From contig JAYUKY010000115.1 in assembly GCA_043764015.1 (NCBI GenBank), forward strand, positions 1 through 29,262: DNA of 29,262 nt, given 5' to 3'. The DNA comes from JANYGM01 sp043764015 (lineage in GTDB: Bacteria > Bacteroidota > Bacteroidia > Cytophagales > Thermonemataceae). Below the pieces are notes generated by a model. That model was not told the origin of the DNA and made no database searches. It saw nothing but the letters and a program-made list of their open reading frames with translations. Below, in pieces: positions 16,524 to 22,893 of this stretch. The position numbers and the translations under genes are program-made. Within the stretch, counting starts at the first letter, position 1, and every line of letters begins with the position of its first letter.

Positions 16524-16718
16524 TTATTTAAAAAGTCCGTAATAGCTATTTAGCCCAGCTTCAAAAATAAAGTCCACACCAGCAATTACTACTGCAAATA
16601 TGAGAGAGGCAATAAGCACAACTGTTGCATTTTTCTGCAAAGACTTGTAGGTAGGCCAAGTTACTTTTTGGCTAATTTCGTAATAAGATTCTCTTAAAAA
16701 CGTGATAAAATTATTCAT
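16524..16718 (-). CDS. secE: Preprotein translocase subunit SecE
   Basis: The 64-residue protein has the standard short single-span form. An amphipathic N-terminal helix (FITFLRESYYEISQKVTWPT) includes the conserved KVTWP motif at about residues 18-22, followed by one membrane span (ATVVLIASLIFAVVIAGVDFI). SecE clamps SecY in the SecYEG channel of the inner membrane. It lies between tRNA-Trp and nusG on the same strand, the classical neighbourhood in bacteria. The hairpin at 16784-16820 separates it from the tRNA. Confidence 0.95.
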   Translation of the reverse strand: MNNFITFLRESYYEISQKVTWPTYKSLQKNATVVLIASLIFAVVIAGVDFIFEAGLNSYYGLFK

Positions 16719-16783
16719 TTCTTTACTTAGTTTTAATTTCTTTTAATTCTTTTTAGTCTTTTTGACTTTTAATCCTTATTTCA

Positions 16784-16820
16784 GTCAAAAGACCTTAAAA
16801 TTGCTTTTAAGGTCTTTTGA
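16784..16820 (-). terminator. Hairpin between tRNA-Trp and secE
   Basis: The arms tcaaaagaccttaaaa and ttttaaggtcttttga (16785-16800, 16805-16820) are perfectly complementary around a 4-base loop. It lies 20 bases downstream of the tRNA on the minus strand. It may terminate or mark processing of the tRNA transcript; the T run lies within the stem rather than after it. Confidence 0.65.
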
Positions 16821-16839
16821 TTTTCTGATTTTCCATTTG

Positions 16840-16910
16840 CACGGGAACAAGGATTTGAACCCTGATCAAGGGTGTTGGAGACCCGCATGCTACCATTGCA
16901 CCATTCCCGT
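16840..16910 (-). tRNA. tRNA-Trp (anticodon CCA)
   Basis: The 71-base cloverleaf on the minus strand has an acceptor stem ACGGGAA paired with TTCCCGT and discriminator G. The anticodon loop CTCCAAC gives anticodon CCA. The T arm is CAGGGTTCAAATCCTTG, with GTTCAAATC in the loop. CCA is not encoded. tRNA-Trp directly upstream of secE-nusG is the usual bacterial arrangement, although the tuf gene that often precedes it is replaced here by glnN. Confidence 0.95.
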
Positions 16911-16956
16911 ATGTTATTTTCCAAAAAACTTACTAACCTTGTCATTGTTTGGATTG

Positions 16957-16964
16957 CAAAAGTA
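16957..16964 (-). promoter_or_regulatory. Putative -7 box for tRNA-Trp (and possibly secE-nusG)
   Basis: TACTTTTG on the minus strand matches TAnnTTTG and lies 46 bases upstream of the mature tRNA 5' end. No clear -33 TTTG is seen. Confidence 0.45.
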
Positions 16965-17034
16965 CAAATAATTTTCTAATAAAAAAATATTTTGAATATT
17001 TTTTTTAACTTTTTTTAACGTGTCTGAAAATTTA

Positions 17035-17060
17035 TAGAGACGTTGCTTGCAACGTCTCTA
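17035..17060. repeat. GTAGAGACGTTGC family, solo palindrome
   Basis: Tagagacgttg-cttg-caacgtctcta is a perfect 11-bp stem with a 4-base loop. It is a minimal member of the repeat family at 11841-11954 and 22699-22801. It lies about 65 bases past the glnN stop and may serve as its terminator. Confidence 0.75.
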
Positions 17061-17082
17061 CAATAACTTAATAATCAGTATT

Positions 17083-17122
17083 TTATATTCGTACCTCGTA
17101 CTTCTTATTTCGTACTTCCTTC
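17083..17122 (-). repeat. Post-stop TACGAA repeat after glnN
   Basis: On the coding strand the sequence after the glnN stop reads gaagtacgaaataagaagta then cgaggtacgaa. A near-identical direct copy lies upstream of glnN at about 19446-19486, so the gene is flanked by direct copies. Confidence 0.65.
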
Positions 17123-19312
17123 TTACCTCACCATTAACAGTTCTCTGTATTTGATGAGAGGCCAAGCCTCATCACTTACCATTAGCTCCAATTTGTCTGC
17201 TTTTTTACGGATTTCCTCAAAAAAACCACGCACTTCAACACTATATTTTTGCGCTTTTTTCTTAATATCTACTATTTCGTTGGCATTTTTGCGTGTTTCT
17301 ATCATATTTGTAACTTCTTTTTGTAGGTTACTCACATGTTCAGAGATTTTTTTGATAGCCGTAACCGTATTTGCTACCAAATCATCTTCAATGCCCAATG
17401 TACGCAAATTAAGTACGTTTTGCGCCAGCTGATTTTGATAAAAAATAGCTGTAGGCATCACATGGTTAATCACAAGCTCACCCATCATACGAGATTCTAT
17501 CTGTATTTTTTTAATATAATTCTCAAGCATTATTTCATATCTTGCTTCTAATTCTCTGTGGCTCAAAATATTATGTTTTTCAAACATTTTCACAGATTTT
17601 TTGCTGATAAATGCGTCCAAAGACTCTACACACGACATTACATTACTTAAGCCACGTTTTTTAGCTTCTTTTACCCATTCGTTTGAGTAGCCATCTCCTT
17701 CAAAAAGCACCTTTTTAGATGTTTTGATGTAGTTTTTAAGGATATTGATAATAGCAACTTCCTTCTTTTCTCCTTTTTCTATCAAAGCATCAACTTCAGT
17801 CTTAAATTCTGTTAGTTGATTTGCCACAATAGTATTCAAAACAATCATATTAGAGGCACAATTAGCAGACGACCCCACCGCCCTAAACTCAAATTTATTG
17901 CCTGTAAAGGCAAAAGGAGAGGTTCTATTGCGGTCTGTATTGTCCATCAAAACAGGTGGAATTTTCTTCAAACCAGTTTTAATATAAAGGTCATCTCCTT
18001 TATCAAGTGCAACATCAGAAGTTTCTTCTAATTCTGTCAGCAACTTGGTCAAATACGCCCCAATAAAGACAGAAATAATAGCAGGAGGTGCTTCATTTGC
18101 ACCCAAACGGTGTTCGTTGGCGGCAGACATAATGCTGGCACGGAGCAAATCAGCGTGGTCGTGAACGGCTTTTATGGTATTGATAAAAAAGGTCAGAAAA
18201 CGCAAATTTTCTTTTCCACGAGTGCTGGGCGCAAGCAAATTGATGCCTGTATTCGTAGAAAGCGACCAATTATTATGTTTTCCGCTTCCGTTTACGCCTG
18301 CAAAGGGTTTTTCGTGAAAAAGCACCTTTAAATTATGTTTTTCTGCTATTTTCTCCATTACTTCCATCAAAAGTAAATTATGGTCATTTGCCAAATTTGC
18401 TTCTTCAAAAGTAGCGGCACACTCAAACTGACAAGGCGCAACCTCATTGTGGCGAGTACGAATAGGAATACCCAATTTGATGCATTCTATCTCAAAATCA
18501 ACCATATAGCTACGCACACGTGTAGGGATTGAGCCAAAATAATGGTCTTCTAATTGTTGTCCTTTTGCGGGAGTATGCCCTAGCAGCGTTCTACCCGTAG
18601 AAACAAGGTCAGGACGAGCAAAATACAAGGCTTTATCCACAACAAAATATTCCTGTTCTGCGCCCAAAGTAGCCACGACACGTGTTACATCTTTTTCAAA
18701 ATAAGCACAAACTTCTGTTGCAGCCTTATCAACTGCGTGCAAAGCCTTCAAAAGGGGCATTTTGAAGTCCAACGCCTCACCTGTATAAGACACAAAAACA
18801 GTCGGAATACAAAGCGTTTTCGTACCATTATTTTCCATAATAAAAGCGGGAGAAGAAGAGTCCCAAGCCGTATAGCCACGAGCCTCAAAAGTGCTTCTAA
18901 TGCCTCCACTAGGGAAAGAAGAGGCATCAGGCTCTTGTTGTGCCAATGCGCTACCTCTAAATTTTTCCATTACTTTGCCATTGTTTTCTAGGTCAAAAAA
19001 AGCATCATGTTTTTCTGCAGTAGTACCTGTAAGTGGCTGAAACCAGTGTGAGTAATGCGTTACACCTTTACCCATTGCCCACGCTTTCATACCAGAAGCA
19101 ACAGCATCAGCAAGTGCCATATCAATAATAGTAGTTTTTTCGCTGATTTGTGTCAATTTTTTATAGACATCAGAACTCAAATGTTTGCGCATAGCATCAT
19201 CATTGAAGACATTGCAGCCAAAATAATCAGAAATTACTTCTGATGGAGGAATAACTTGTATAAAAGGGCGGTTTTGCGCTTTTTCTACGGCATTAAAACG
19301 TAAATTTGACAT
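17123..19312 (-). CDS. glnN: Type III glutamine synthetase
   Basis: The 729-residue length is the usual size of GSIII, far longer than GSI/GSII. It catalyses ATP-dependent amidation of glutamate with ammonium. Seen: the N-terminal GSIII-specific region (PPSEVISDYFGCNVF), FSGG-like and TLGAEQEYFVVDKALY (metal/substrate region), RHNEVAPCQFE, the KPFAGVNGSGKHNNWS signature for ATP/substrate binding, and TDRNRTSPFAFTGNKFEFR. The start is the ATG at 19312, giving MSNLRFNAVEKAQNRPF. An upstream in-frame TTG at 19345 overlaps the -7 box at 19343-19350 and is therefore excluded. It is likely the main ammonium-assimilation enzyme; single-gene transcript, flanked by direct TACGAA repeats. Confidence 0.97.
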   Translation of the reverse strand: MSNLRFNAVEKAQNRPFIQVIPPSEVISDYFGCNVFNDDAMRKHLSSDVYKKLTQISEKTTIIDMALADAVASGMKAWAMGKGVTHYSHWFQPLTGTTAEKHDAFFDLENNGKVMEKFRGSALAQQEPDASSFPSGGIRSTFEARGYTAWDSSSPAFIMENNGTKTLCIPTVFVSYTGEALDFKMPLLKALHAVDKAATEVCAYFEKDVTRVVATLGAEQEYFVVDKALYFARPDLVSTGRTLLGHTPAKGQQLEDHYFGSIPTRVRSYMVDFEIECIKLGIPIRTRHNEVAPCQFECAATFEEANLANDHNLLLMEVMEKIAEKHNLKVLFHEKPFAGVNGSGKHNNWSLSTNTGINLLAPSTRGKENLRFLTFFINTIKAVHDHADLLRASIMSAANEHRLGANEAPPAIISVFIGAYLTKLLTELEETSDVALDKGDDLYIKTGLKKIPPVLMDNTDRNRTSPFAFTGNKFEFRAVGSSANCASNMIVLNTIVANQLTEFKTEVDALIEKGEKKEVAIINILKNYIKTSKKVLFEGDGYSNEWVKEAKKRGLSNVMSCVESLDAFISKKSVKMFEKHNILSHRELEARYEIMLENYIKKIQIESRMMGELVINHVMPTAIFYQNQLAQNVLNLRTLGIEDDLVANTVTAIKKISEHVSNLQKEVTNMIETRKNANEIVDIKKKAQKYSVEVRGFFEEIRKKADKLELMVSDEAWPLIKYRELLMVR

Positions 19313-19342
19313 ATTTTTAGAAATATTAGTTATATTTTGATG

Positions 19343-19350
19343 CAAATATA
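19343..19350 (-). promoter_or_regulatory. -7 box of glnN
   Basis: TATATTTG on the minus strand is a perfect TAnnTTTG, 30 bases before the ATG at 19312. No NtrC-type or sigma-54 site is evident. Confidence 0.55.
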
Positions 19351-19445
19351 AGAAAATTCTTTAACTTTTTGAAAAAATAGGGTTATTTTTTAACCATAAA
19401 ATCTATTATAAAATCAAAAAAGGATTTATGTACAAATTTTTTGTT

Positions 19446-19486
19446 TTATACTTGTACCTCGTACTTCTTATTTCGTACCTCTTCTT
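19446..19486 (-). repeat. TACGAA repeat upstream of glnN
   Basis: Minus-strand reading gaggtacgaaataagaagta then cgaggtaca repeats the string after glnN (17083-17122) almost exactly. There is no stop codon of a recognised gene adjoining it. Confidence 0.6.
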
Positions 19487-19555
19487 AGCTATGTATGGTA
19501 ATAAAATATTCTTTTATTTTTTTCAAAAAAATATAGAAAAATCAAAAATAAATAT

Positions 19556-19563
19556 GTATGTTT
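19556..19563 (+). promoter_or_regulatory. -7 box of the T9SS-domain gene
   Basis: TATGTTTG is a perfect TAnnTTTG preceded by a long A-rich stretch. It implies transcription from about 19570, so the upstream ATG at 19558 cannot be used and the ATG at 19603 is the start. Confidence 0.5.
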
Positions 19564-19602
19564 GCTTTTGGAAAACTGCAACAACTGTTAAGTAATAAAA
19601 TT

Positions 19603-20088
19603 ATGAAGCTGACTATAAAAGAAGCCATCAAACAAAATATAAAATCAATTTTAGCAAGGTTGGTGTTAAGCACAGCGTTTGTCGTGCTTCTGAGCGAACA
19701 AGCAAACGCTATTACTTATTTTTTGAATGAAAATACTAAAGCTAACTTTGAAATTAAGGGGATATTTTTCACACAAAACATTTATCAAAATGATGAAAAC
19801 CCTATTACGGATAAACTTTTTGAGAATGAAAAAATTTCTATTTCTACGGCTTATCCTAATCCGGCAGTAGAAAATGTTTCTTTTGACTATAAACTCACTG
19901 CATTCGCAGGAAACGCAAGGATTACTTTGAGTGATGTTTTTGGTAATAAAATTGGTTCTTATGAACTTTCTCACGAGCAGACACGCTTACGCATCTCTGT
20001 ACACGACCTTCCTGAAAGTATTTATTTTTATACGCTACACGTTGATGGTAAAGTAGTTATTACTAAAAAACTTGTTGTAAGGAGATAA
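19603..20088 (+). CDS. Small secreted protein made almost only of a T9SS type A sorting domain
   Basis: From the ATG at 19603 the protein has 161 residues. An N-terminal signal segment (SILARLVLSTAFVVLLSEQANA) is followed by about 45 residues of linker and then a C-terminal domain beginning ISTAYPNPAVENVSF. It runs through ITLSDVFGNKIGSYEL and LPESIYFYTLHVDGKVVITK to KLVVRR. This is the Por/type IX secretion type A sorting domain, with its YPNP start, GxY-like strand and Lys-Leu-Val end. Such domains normally sit at the end of large exported enzymes or adhesins; here there is essentially no cargo. It may be a surface-attached peptide, a decoy or a remnant; function unknown. Confidence 0.8.
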   Translation: MKLTIKEAIKQNIKSILARLVLSTAFVVLLSEQANAITYFLNENTKANFEIKGIFFTQNIYQNDENPITDKLFENEKISISTAYPNPAVENVSFDYKLTAFAGNARITLSDVFGNKIGSYELSHEQTRLRISVHDLPESIYFYTLHVDGKVVITKKLVVRR

Positions 20089-20125
20089 GAAAAGTTGCGA
20101 AATAAGAGGTACGAAGTACGAATTT
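20089..20125 (+). repeat. Post-stop TACGAA repeat after the T9SS-domain gene
   Basis: Directly after the stop, the coding strand reads gaaataagaggtacgaagta then cgaatttaaa, the same string as after glnN but on the opposite strand. Confidence 0.6.
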
Positions 20126-20165
20126 AAAACTTTGATTACTAAGCTATTAAAAAATAAAAAAGATT

Positions 20166-20348
20166 AGTAACGTGTTGCAAATAAGTTGCAAATAAGTTCC
20201 TAATTTCCAAAAACTAATTTTTAGGCTACGGTGGCGTGAACGCCACTGCTATACATAGAACCATTTTTTGACTTTGATATAAAGAGGTGGCGTTTACGCC
20301 ACTTAGAATAAAAAAATAAAACTAGGAGTTTATTTACAACTCGTTACT
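20166..20348. mobile_element. MITE-like element with 19-bp terminal inverted repeats
   Basis: The left end 20166-20184 (agtaacgtgttgcaaataa) and the inverted right end 20330-20348 match at 17 of 19 positions. The left end is followed by a repeat of gttgcaaataa. TTA precedes the inner gtaacg on the left and follows gttac on the right, a possible 3-bp target duplication. Inside are two palindromes, gtggcg-tgaa-cgccac at 20231-20246 and gtggcg-ttta-cgccac at 20287-20302. There is no ORF. It occupies most of the 325-base gap between the T9SS-domain gene and serA. Confidence 0.65.
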
Positions 20349-20370
20349 TAAGTTATTTGATTTACCTTAC

Positions 20371-20406
20371 AAAAAAGCACAAGAATTTAATTCTTGTGCT
20401 TTTTTA
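20371..20406. terminator. Bidirectional terminator next to serA
   Basis: Aaaaaagcacaagaa pairs with ttcttgtgctttttt around a short loop, with A and T tracts on both sides. It lies 8 bases after the stop of the minus-strand phosphoglycerate dehydrogenase gene and also faces the plus-strand T9SS-domain gene. Confidence 0.9.
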
Positions 20407-20413
20407 GTAAATG

Positions 20414-22354
20414 CTAGTACAAAGCCCTAAATTTGATAGTATGTTCAATTTCTTTGAGGTCTTTGATAAGATTTTTGTCATATTCTTTGTCAATATCTGT
20501 GATTACGTAACCAATTTCTTCATTTGTTTTGAGATATTGTCCCAAAATATTGATATGATGATTAGCCAATACATTATTGATTTTTGCCAAAATCCCAGAA
20601 GTGTTTTTATGAATATGTAGCAATCTATGCGACTGTTTTTGTGCAGGAAGTTGCAAATTAGGCATATTCACACTAGAAAAAGTGCTACCAGTATTGATAT
20701 AATCAATAATTTTATTAGGCACATAATTTCCTATATTCTCTTGCGCCTCCTCTGTACTTCCCCCAATATGTGGCGTAAGTATCACGTTAGGCAAATTTCG
20801 CAACGGTGTAAAAAACTCCTCATCATTTGTTTTGGGTTCATACGGAAACACATCTACACTTGCGCCTGCCACTTTACCGGATTCAATATTTGCTGCAAGA
20901 GCTCCAATATCAACAATATGACCTCTGCTCAAGTTTAGGAAAATTACCCCTTTTTTCATTAAGTCAAATTCATTTTTTCCAATAAAATTAGTATTTTCTT
21001 CTCTTCCATCTACGTGCAAAGTAATTACATCAGATTTTTGTAACAATTCTTGCAATTCATTACATCTTTGTGCATTGCCTAAAGCCTGTTTATCCACGAC
21101 ATCATAAAAATAAACTTTCATTCCTAATGCCTCCGCCAACACAGAAAATTGTGTCCCAATATTCCCATAACCAATAATCCCCAAACTTTTGCCTCTAATT
21201 TCAAAACTATTTGTCGCTGATTTGTCCCAAATTCCTGTGTGCATTTTGGCAGATTTATCAAAAATATTACGTATGAGCATAATCATTTGCCCCAACGCAA
21301 GCTCTACCACACTACGAGTGTTGCTATATGGCGCATTAAAGGCAGCCACACCCTTTTGCATACAAGCAGGCAGGTCTATTTGGTTTGTTCCTATACAAAA
21401 AGCACCAACTGCAATGAGTTTATTAGCGTTTTGAAGCACTTTTGCGTTGAGTTCTGTCTTAGAACGGATACCCAGAATAGAAACATCTTTGATTTTTTCT
21501 GCTAGTTCGTCTTCACTTAATGCGCCCTTAATTATTTCCACTTGATAGCCTTCATTTTTGAAGATTTCAGCCGCTTTTTGATGTATGTTTTCTAGTAAAA
21601 GTACCGAAATTCTATTTTTAGGATAAGAGATTTGCATAGGGAAATTGTTAAGGTATAAAAATTCATCTAAATTAGGAATAATATGGTCAGCTTTCTGCAT
21701 AACACTTTTTCTTTCAATATTTTCAGTAAAAGCAAAGAATTTGTCGGCAAGTCCAGCTTCTTTTATTTGGTAATCCGTGTAGCCATCACCAATCACATAA
21801 AGTAAACTTTCAGGCTCAAATTTACTTTCTAAATTGAATTTTTTGAGTAGTTTTACCTTGCCGTTATTTTTAGAAAGTGGATTTCCTTTGTCGTAGTCAA
21901 CTATTTTATTATTTTCATCAAAGATAAAAGTATTAGCAAAAATATTTTTTTCTAAAATTCCGTATTGCGTAACAATTGGTGTAATAAATTCTTTAAAACC
22001 GCTTGAAATAATTAGAATATTTTCAGAAAAATCCTGCAAAAACTGTTTATTTCTCTCAAAAGATGCAGAAACCTTAGATTTAAGCACTTCCACAAGCAAA
22101 TCAATATGGTATTTTGAGGCATCTAAAAGGCTAATACGTTCTTTTAAGGCACTTTCAAAGGACATTTTGCCCTCCATTCCTAAGTGTGTAATTTGGGTGA
22201 TTTTGGCTACTATTTCATCTTTTTGTGGGTGATTTTGGAGCGCAATAACGGCAAGTTCGTCAAGTCCTTCCACACGAGAAAAAGTGCTATCAAAATCAAT
22301 AATAATATAAGTCAAAATATGGTCAGAAAGCTGATTAGGCGTGTTTTTTTGCAT
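20414..22354 (-). CDS. Bifunctional phosphoserine phosphatase (HAD) / D-3-phosphoglycerate dehydrogenase
   Basis: The 646-residue fusion covers the first and last steps of the phosphorylated serine pathway. Residues 1-220 form a SerB-like HAD domain: IIDFDSTFSRVEGLDELA (DxDxT nucleophile), LIISSGFKEFI (motif II Ser) and VIGDGYTDYQIKEAG (acidic motif). Residues about 245-560 are a SerA-like dehydrogenase with Rossmann GYGNIG (around 392), SRGHIVD (catalytic Arg), DVFPYEP (Glu) and TPHIGGST (His near 524). About 575-646 is an ACT domain (RLLHIHKNTSGILAKINNVL...NILGQYLKT), likely for serine feedback. Only SerC is missing from the pathway. The ATG at 22354 is well placed; a terminator follows. 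Confidence 0.92.
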   Translation of the reverse strand: MQKNTPNQLSDHILTYIIIDFDSTFSRVEGLDELAVIALQNHPQKDEIVAKITQITHLGMEGKMSFESALKERISLLDASKYHIDLLVEVLKSKVSASFERNKQFLQDFSENILIISSGFKEFITPIVTQYGILEKNIFANTFIFDENNKIVDYDKGNPLSKNNGKVKLLKKFNLESKFEPESLLYVIGDGYTDYQIKEAGLADKFFAFTENIERKSVMQKADHIIPNLDEFLYLNNFPMQISYPKNRISVLLLENIHQKAAEIFKNEGYQVEIIKGALSEDELAEKIKDVSILGIRSKTELNAKVLQNANKLIAVGAFCIGTNQIDLPACMQKGVAAFNAPYSNTRSVVELALGQMIMLIRNIFDKSAKMHTGIWDKSATNSFEIRGKSLGIIGYGNIGTQFSVLAEALGMKVYFYDVVDKQALGNAQRCNELQELLQKSDVITLHVDGREENTNFIGKNEFDLMKKGVIFLNLSRGHIVDIGALAANIESGKVAGASVDVFPYEPKTNDEEFFTPLRNLPNVILTPHIGGSTEEAQENIGNYVPNKIIDYINTGSTFSSVNMPNLQLPAQKQSHRLLHIHKNTSGILAKINNVLANHHINILGQYLKTNEEIGYVITDIDKEYDKNLIKDLKEIEHTIKFRALY

Positions 22355-22488
22355 TTATTTTGTATTAAACCCTTAAGGTGTAATTTGGTTAGAATATTTA
22401 AAGCCTAAAATACTACAATTTTGATGATATTTCGTAATTTTTTAGGAATTTATAGAAAATCATTTAATACATAAACTGATGAAAACAC

Positions 22489-22523
22489 AAAAAGCCGTTA
22501 TCATAATAGATAACGGCTTTTTT
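22489..22523 (-). terminator. Terminator of the 48-residue small ORF
   Basis: Aaaagccgttatc at 22490-22502 pairs perfectly with gataacggctttt at 22509-22521. On the minus strand the stem ends in TTTTT. It overlaps the stop region of the small ORF, supporting it as a real gene. Confidence 0.85.
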
Positions 22524-22668
22524 ATACTTTTGGCAACTTGACATTAGCAAGCATTTTCTTAGCCATTGCTACTTTTTCTGGGAAGAGTTCTCGTCCCCTA
22601 AACCTTTCTAATTTTGGGTCTATTTTTATAATAGGTACTTTTGCGTTATTTAAATCCTCTATTTTCAT
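22522..22668 (-). CDS. Small conserved-looking protein, 48 residues, unknown function
   Basis: An ATG at 22668 opens MKIEDLNNAKVPIIKID followed by PKLERFRGRELFPEKVAMAK and KMLANVKLPKV-stop. It has no signal peptide or membrane span. Composition (Lys/Pro-rich, LFPEKV core, short C-terminal helix) looks like a compact soluble peptide, perhaps an antitoxin-like or adaptor protein, but I do not recognise the family. Support for a real gene is the ATG, normal codon use for this genome and a dedicated Rho-independent terminator overlapping its stop. No partner gene adjoins it: upstream is a repeat element and downstream is serA, on the same strand, with its own start. An opposite-strand ORF over the same bases is judged a shadow. 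Confidence 0.6.
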   Translation of the reverse strand: MKIEDLNNAKVPIIKIDPKLERFRGRELFPEKVAMAKKMLANVKLPKV

Positions 22669-22698
22669 AGTTATAATAATTTTATTAAATGTATTTAT

Positions 22699-22801
22699 TG
22701 TAGAGACGTTGCTTGCAACGTCTAAATGACAAACCTCTAAATTATTAAATTGATACCAAATATAATTTTCTACGTCCAGACGTTGCTTGCAACGTCTCTA
22801 C
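22699..22801. repeat. GTAGAGACGTTGC element, copy b (about 103 bp)
   Basis: The left end TGTAGAGACGTTGCTTGCAA with the palindromic aacgtct, and the right end cagacgttgcttgcaacgtc at 22778, repeat the layout of the element at 11841-11954. Each end is a small hairpin; the interior is AT-rich and non-coding. It lies between the small ORF and the terminator of the SGNH lipoprotein. Confidence 0.75.
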
Positions 22802-22815
22802 TAGGCTTCCAAACT

Positions 22816-22855
22816 AAAAAAGATAATACATCTATACAAATGTATTATCTTTTTT
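22816..22855 (-). terminator. Terminator of the fadL-like/SGNH operon
   Basis: Aaaaaagataatacat and atgtattatctttttt are perfectly complementary 16-base arms around an 8-base loop, 39 bases past the SGNH lipoprotein stop on the minus strand, ending in T6. Confidence 0.9.
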
Positions 22856-22893
22856 ATCTTAAAATCCTATAAATCTTGATTTAGGCAGCTAAA

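Noticed and set aside
19313..19345. TTG start for glnN at 19345
   Set aside because: It lies within the TAnnTTTG promoter box; the ATG at 19312 gives the usual GSIII length.
22538..22729. A 63-residue plus-strand ORF
   Set aside because: It covers the minus-strand small ORF, which has a terminator and better composition; the plus-strand ORF runs into a repeat element and has no promoter or signal.
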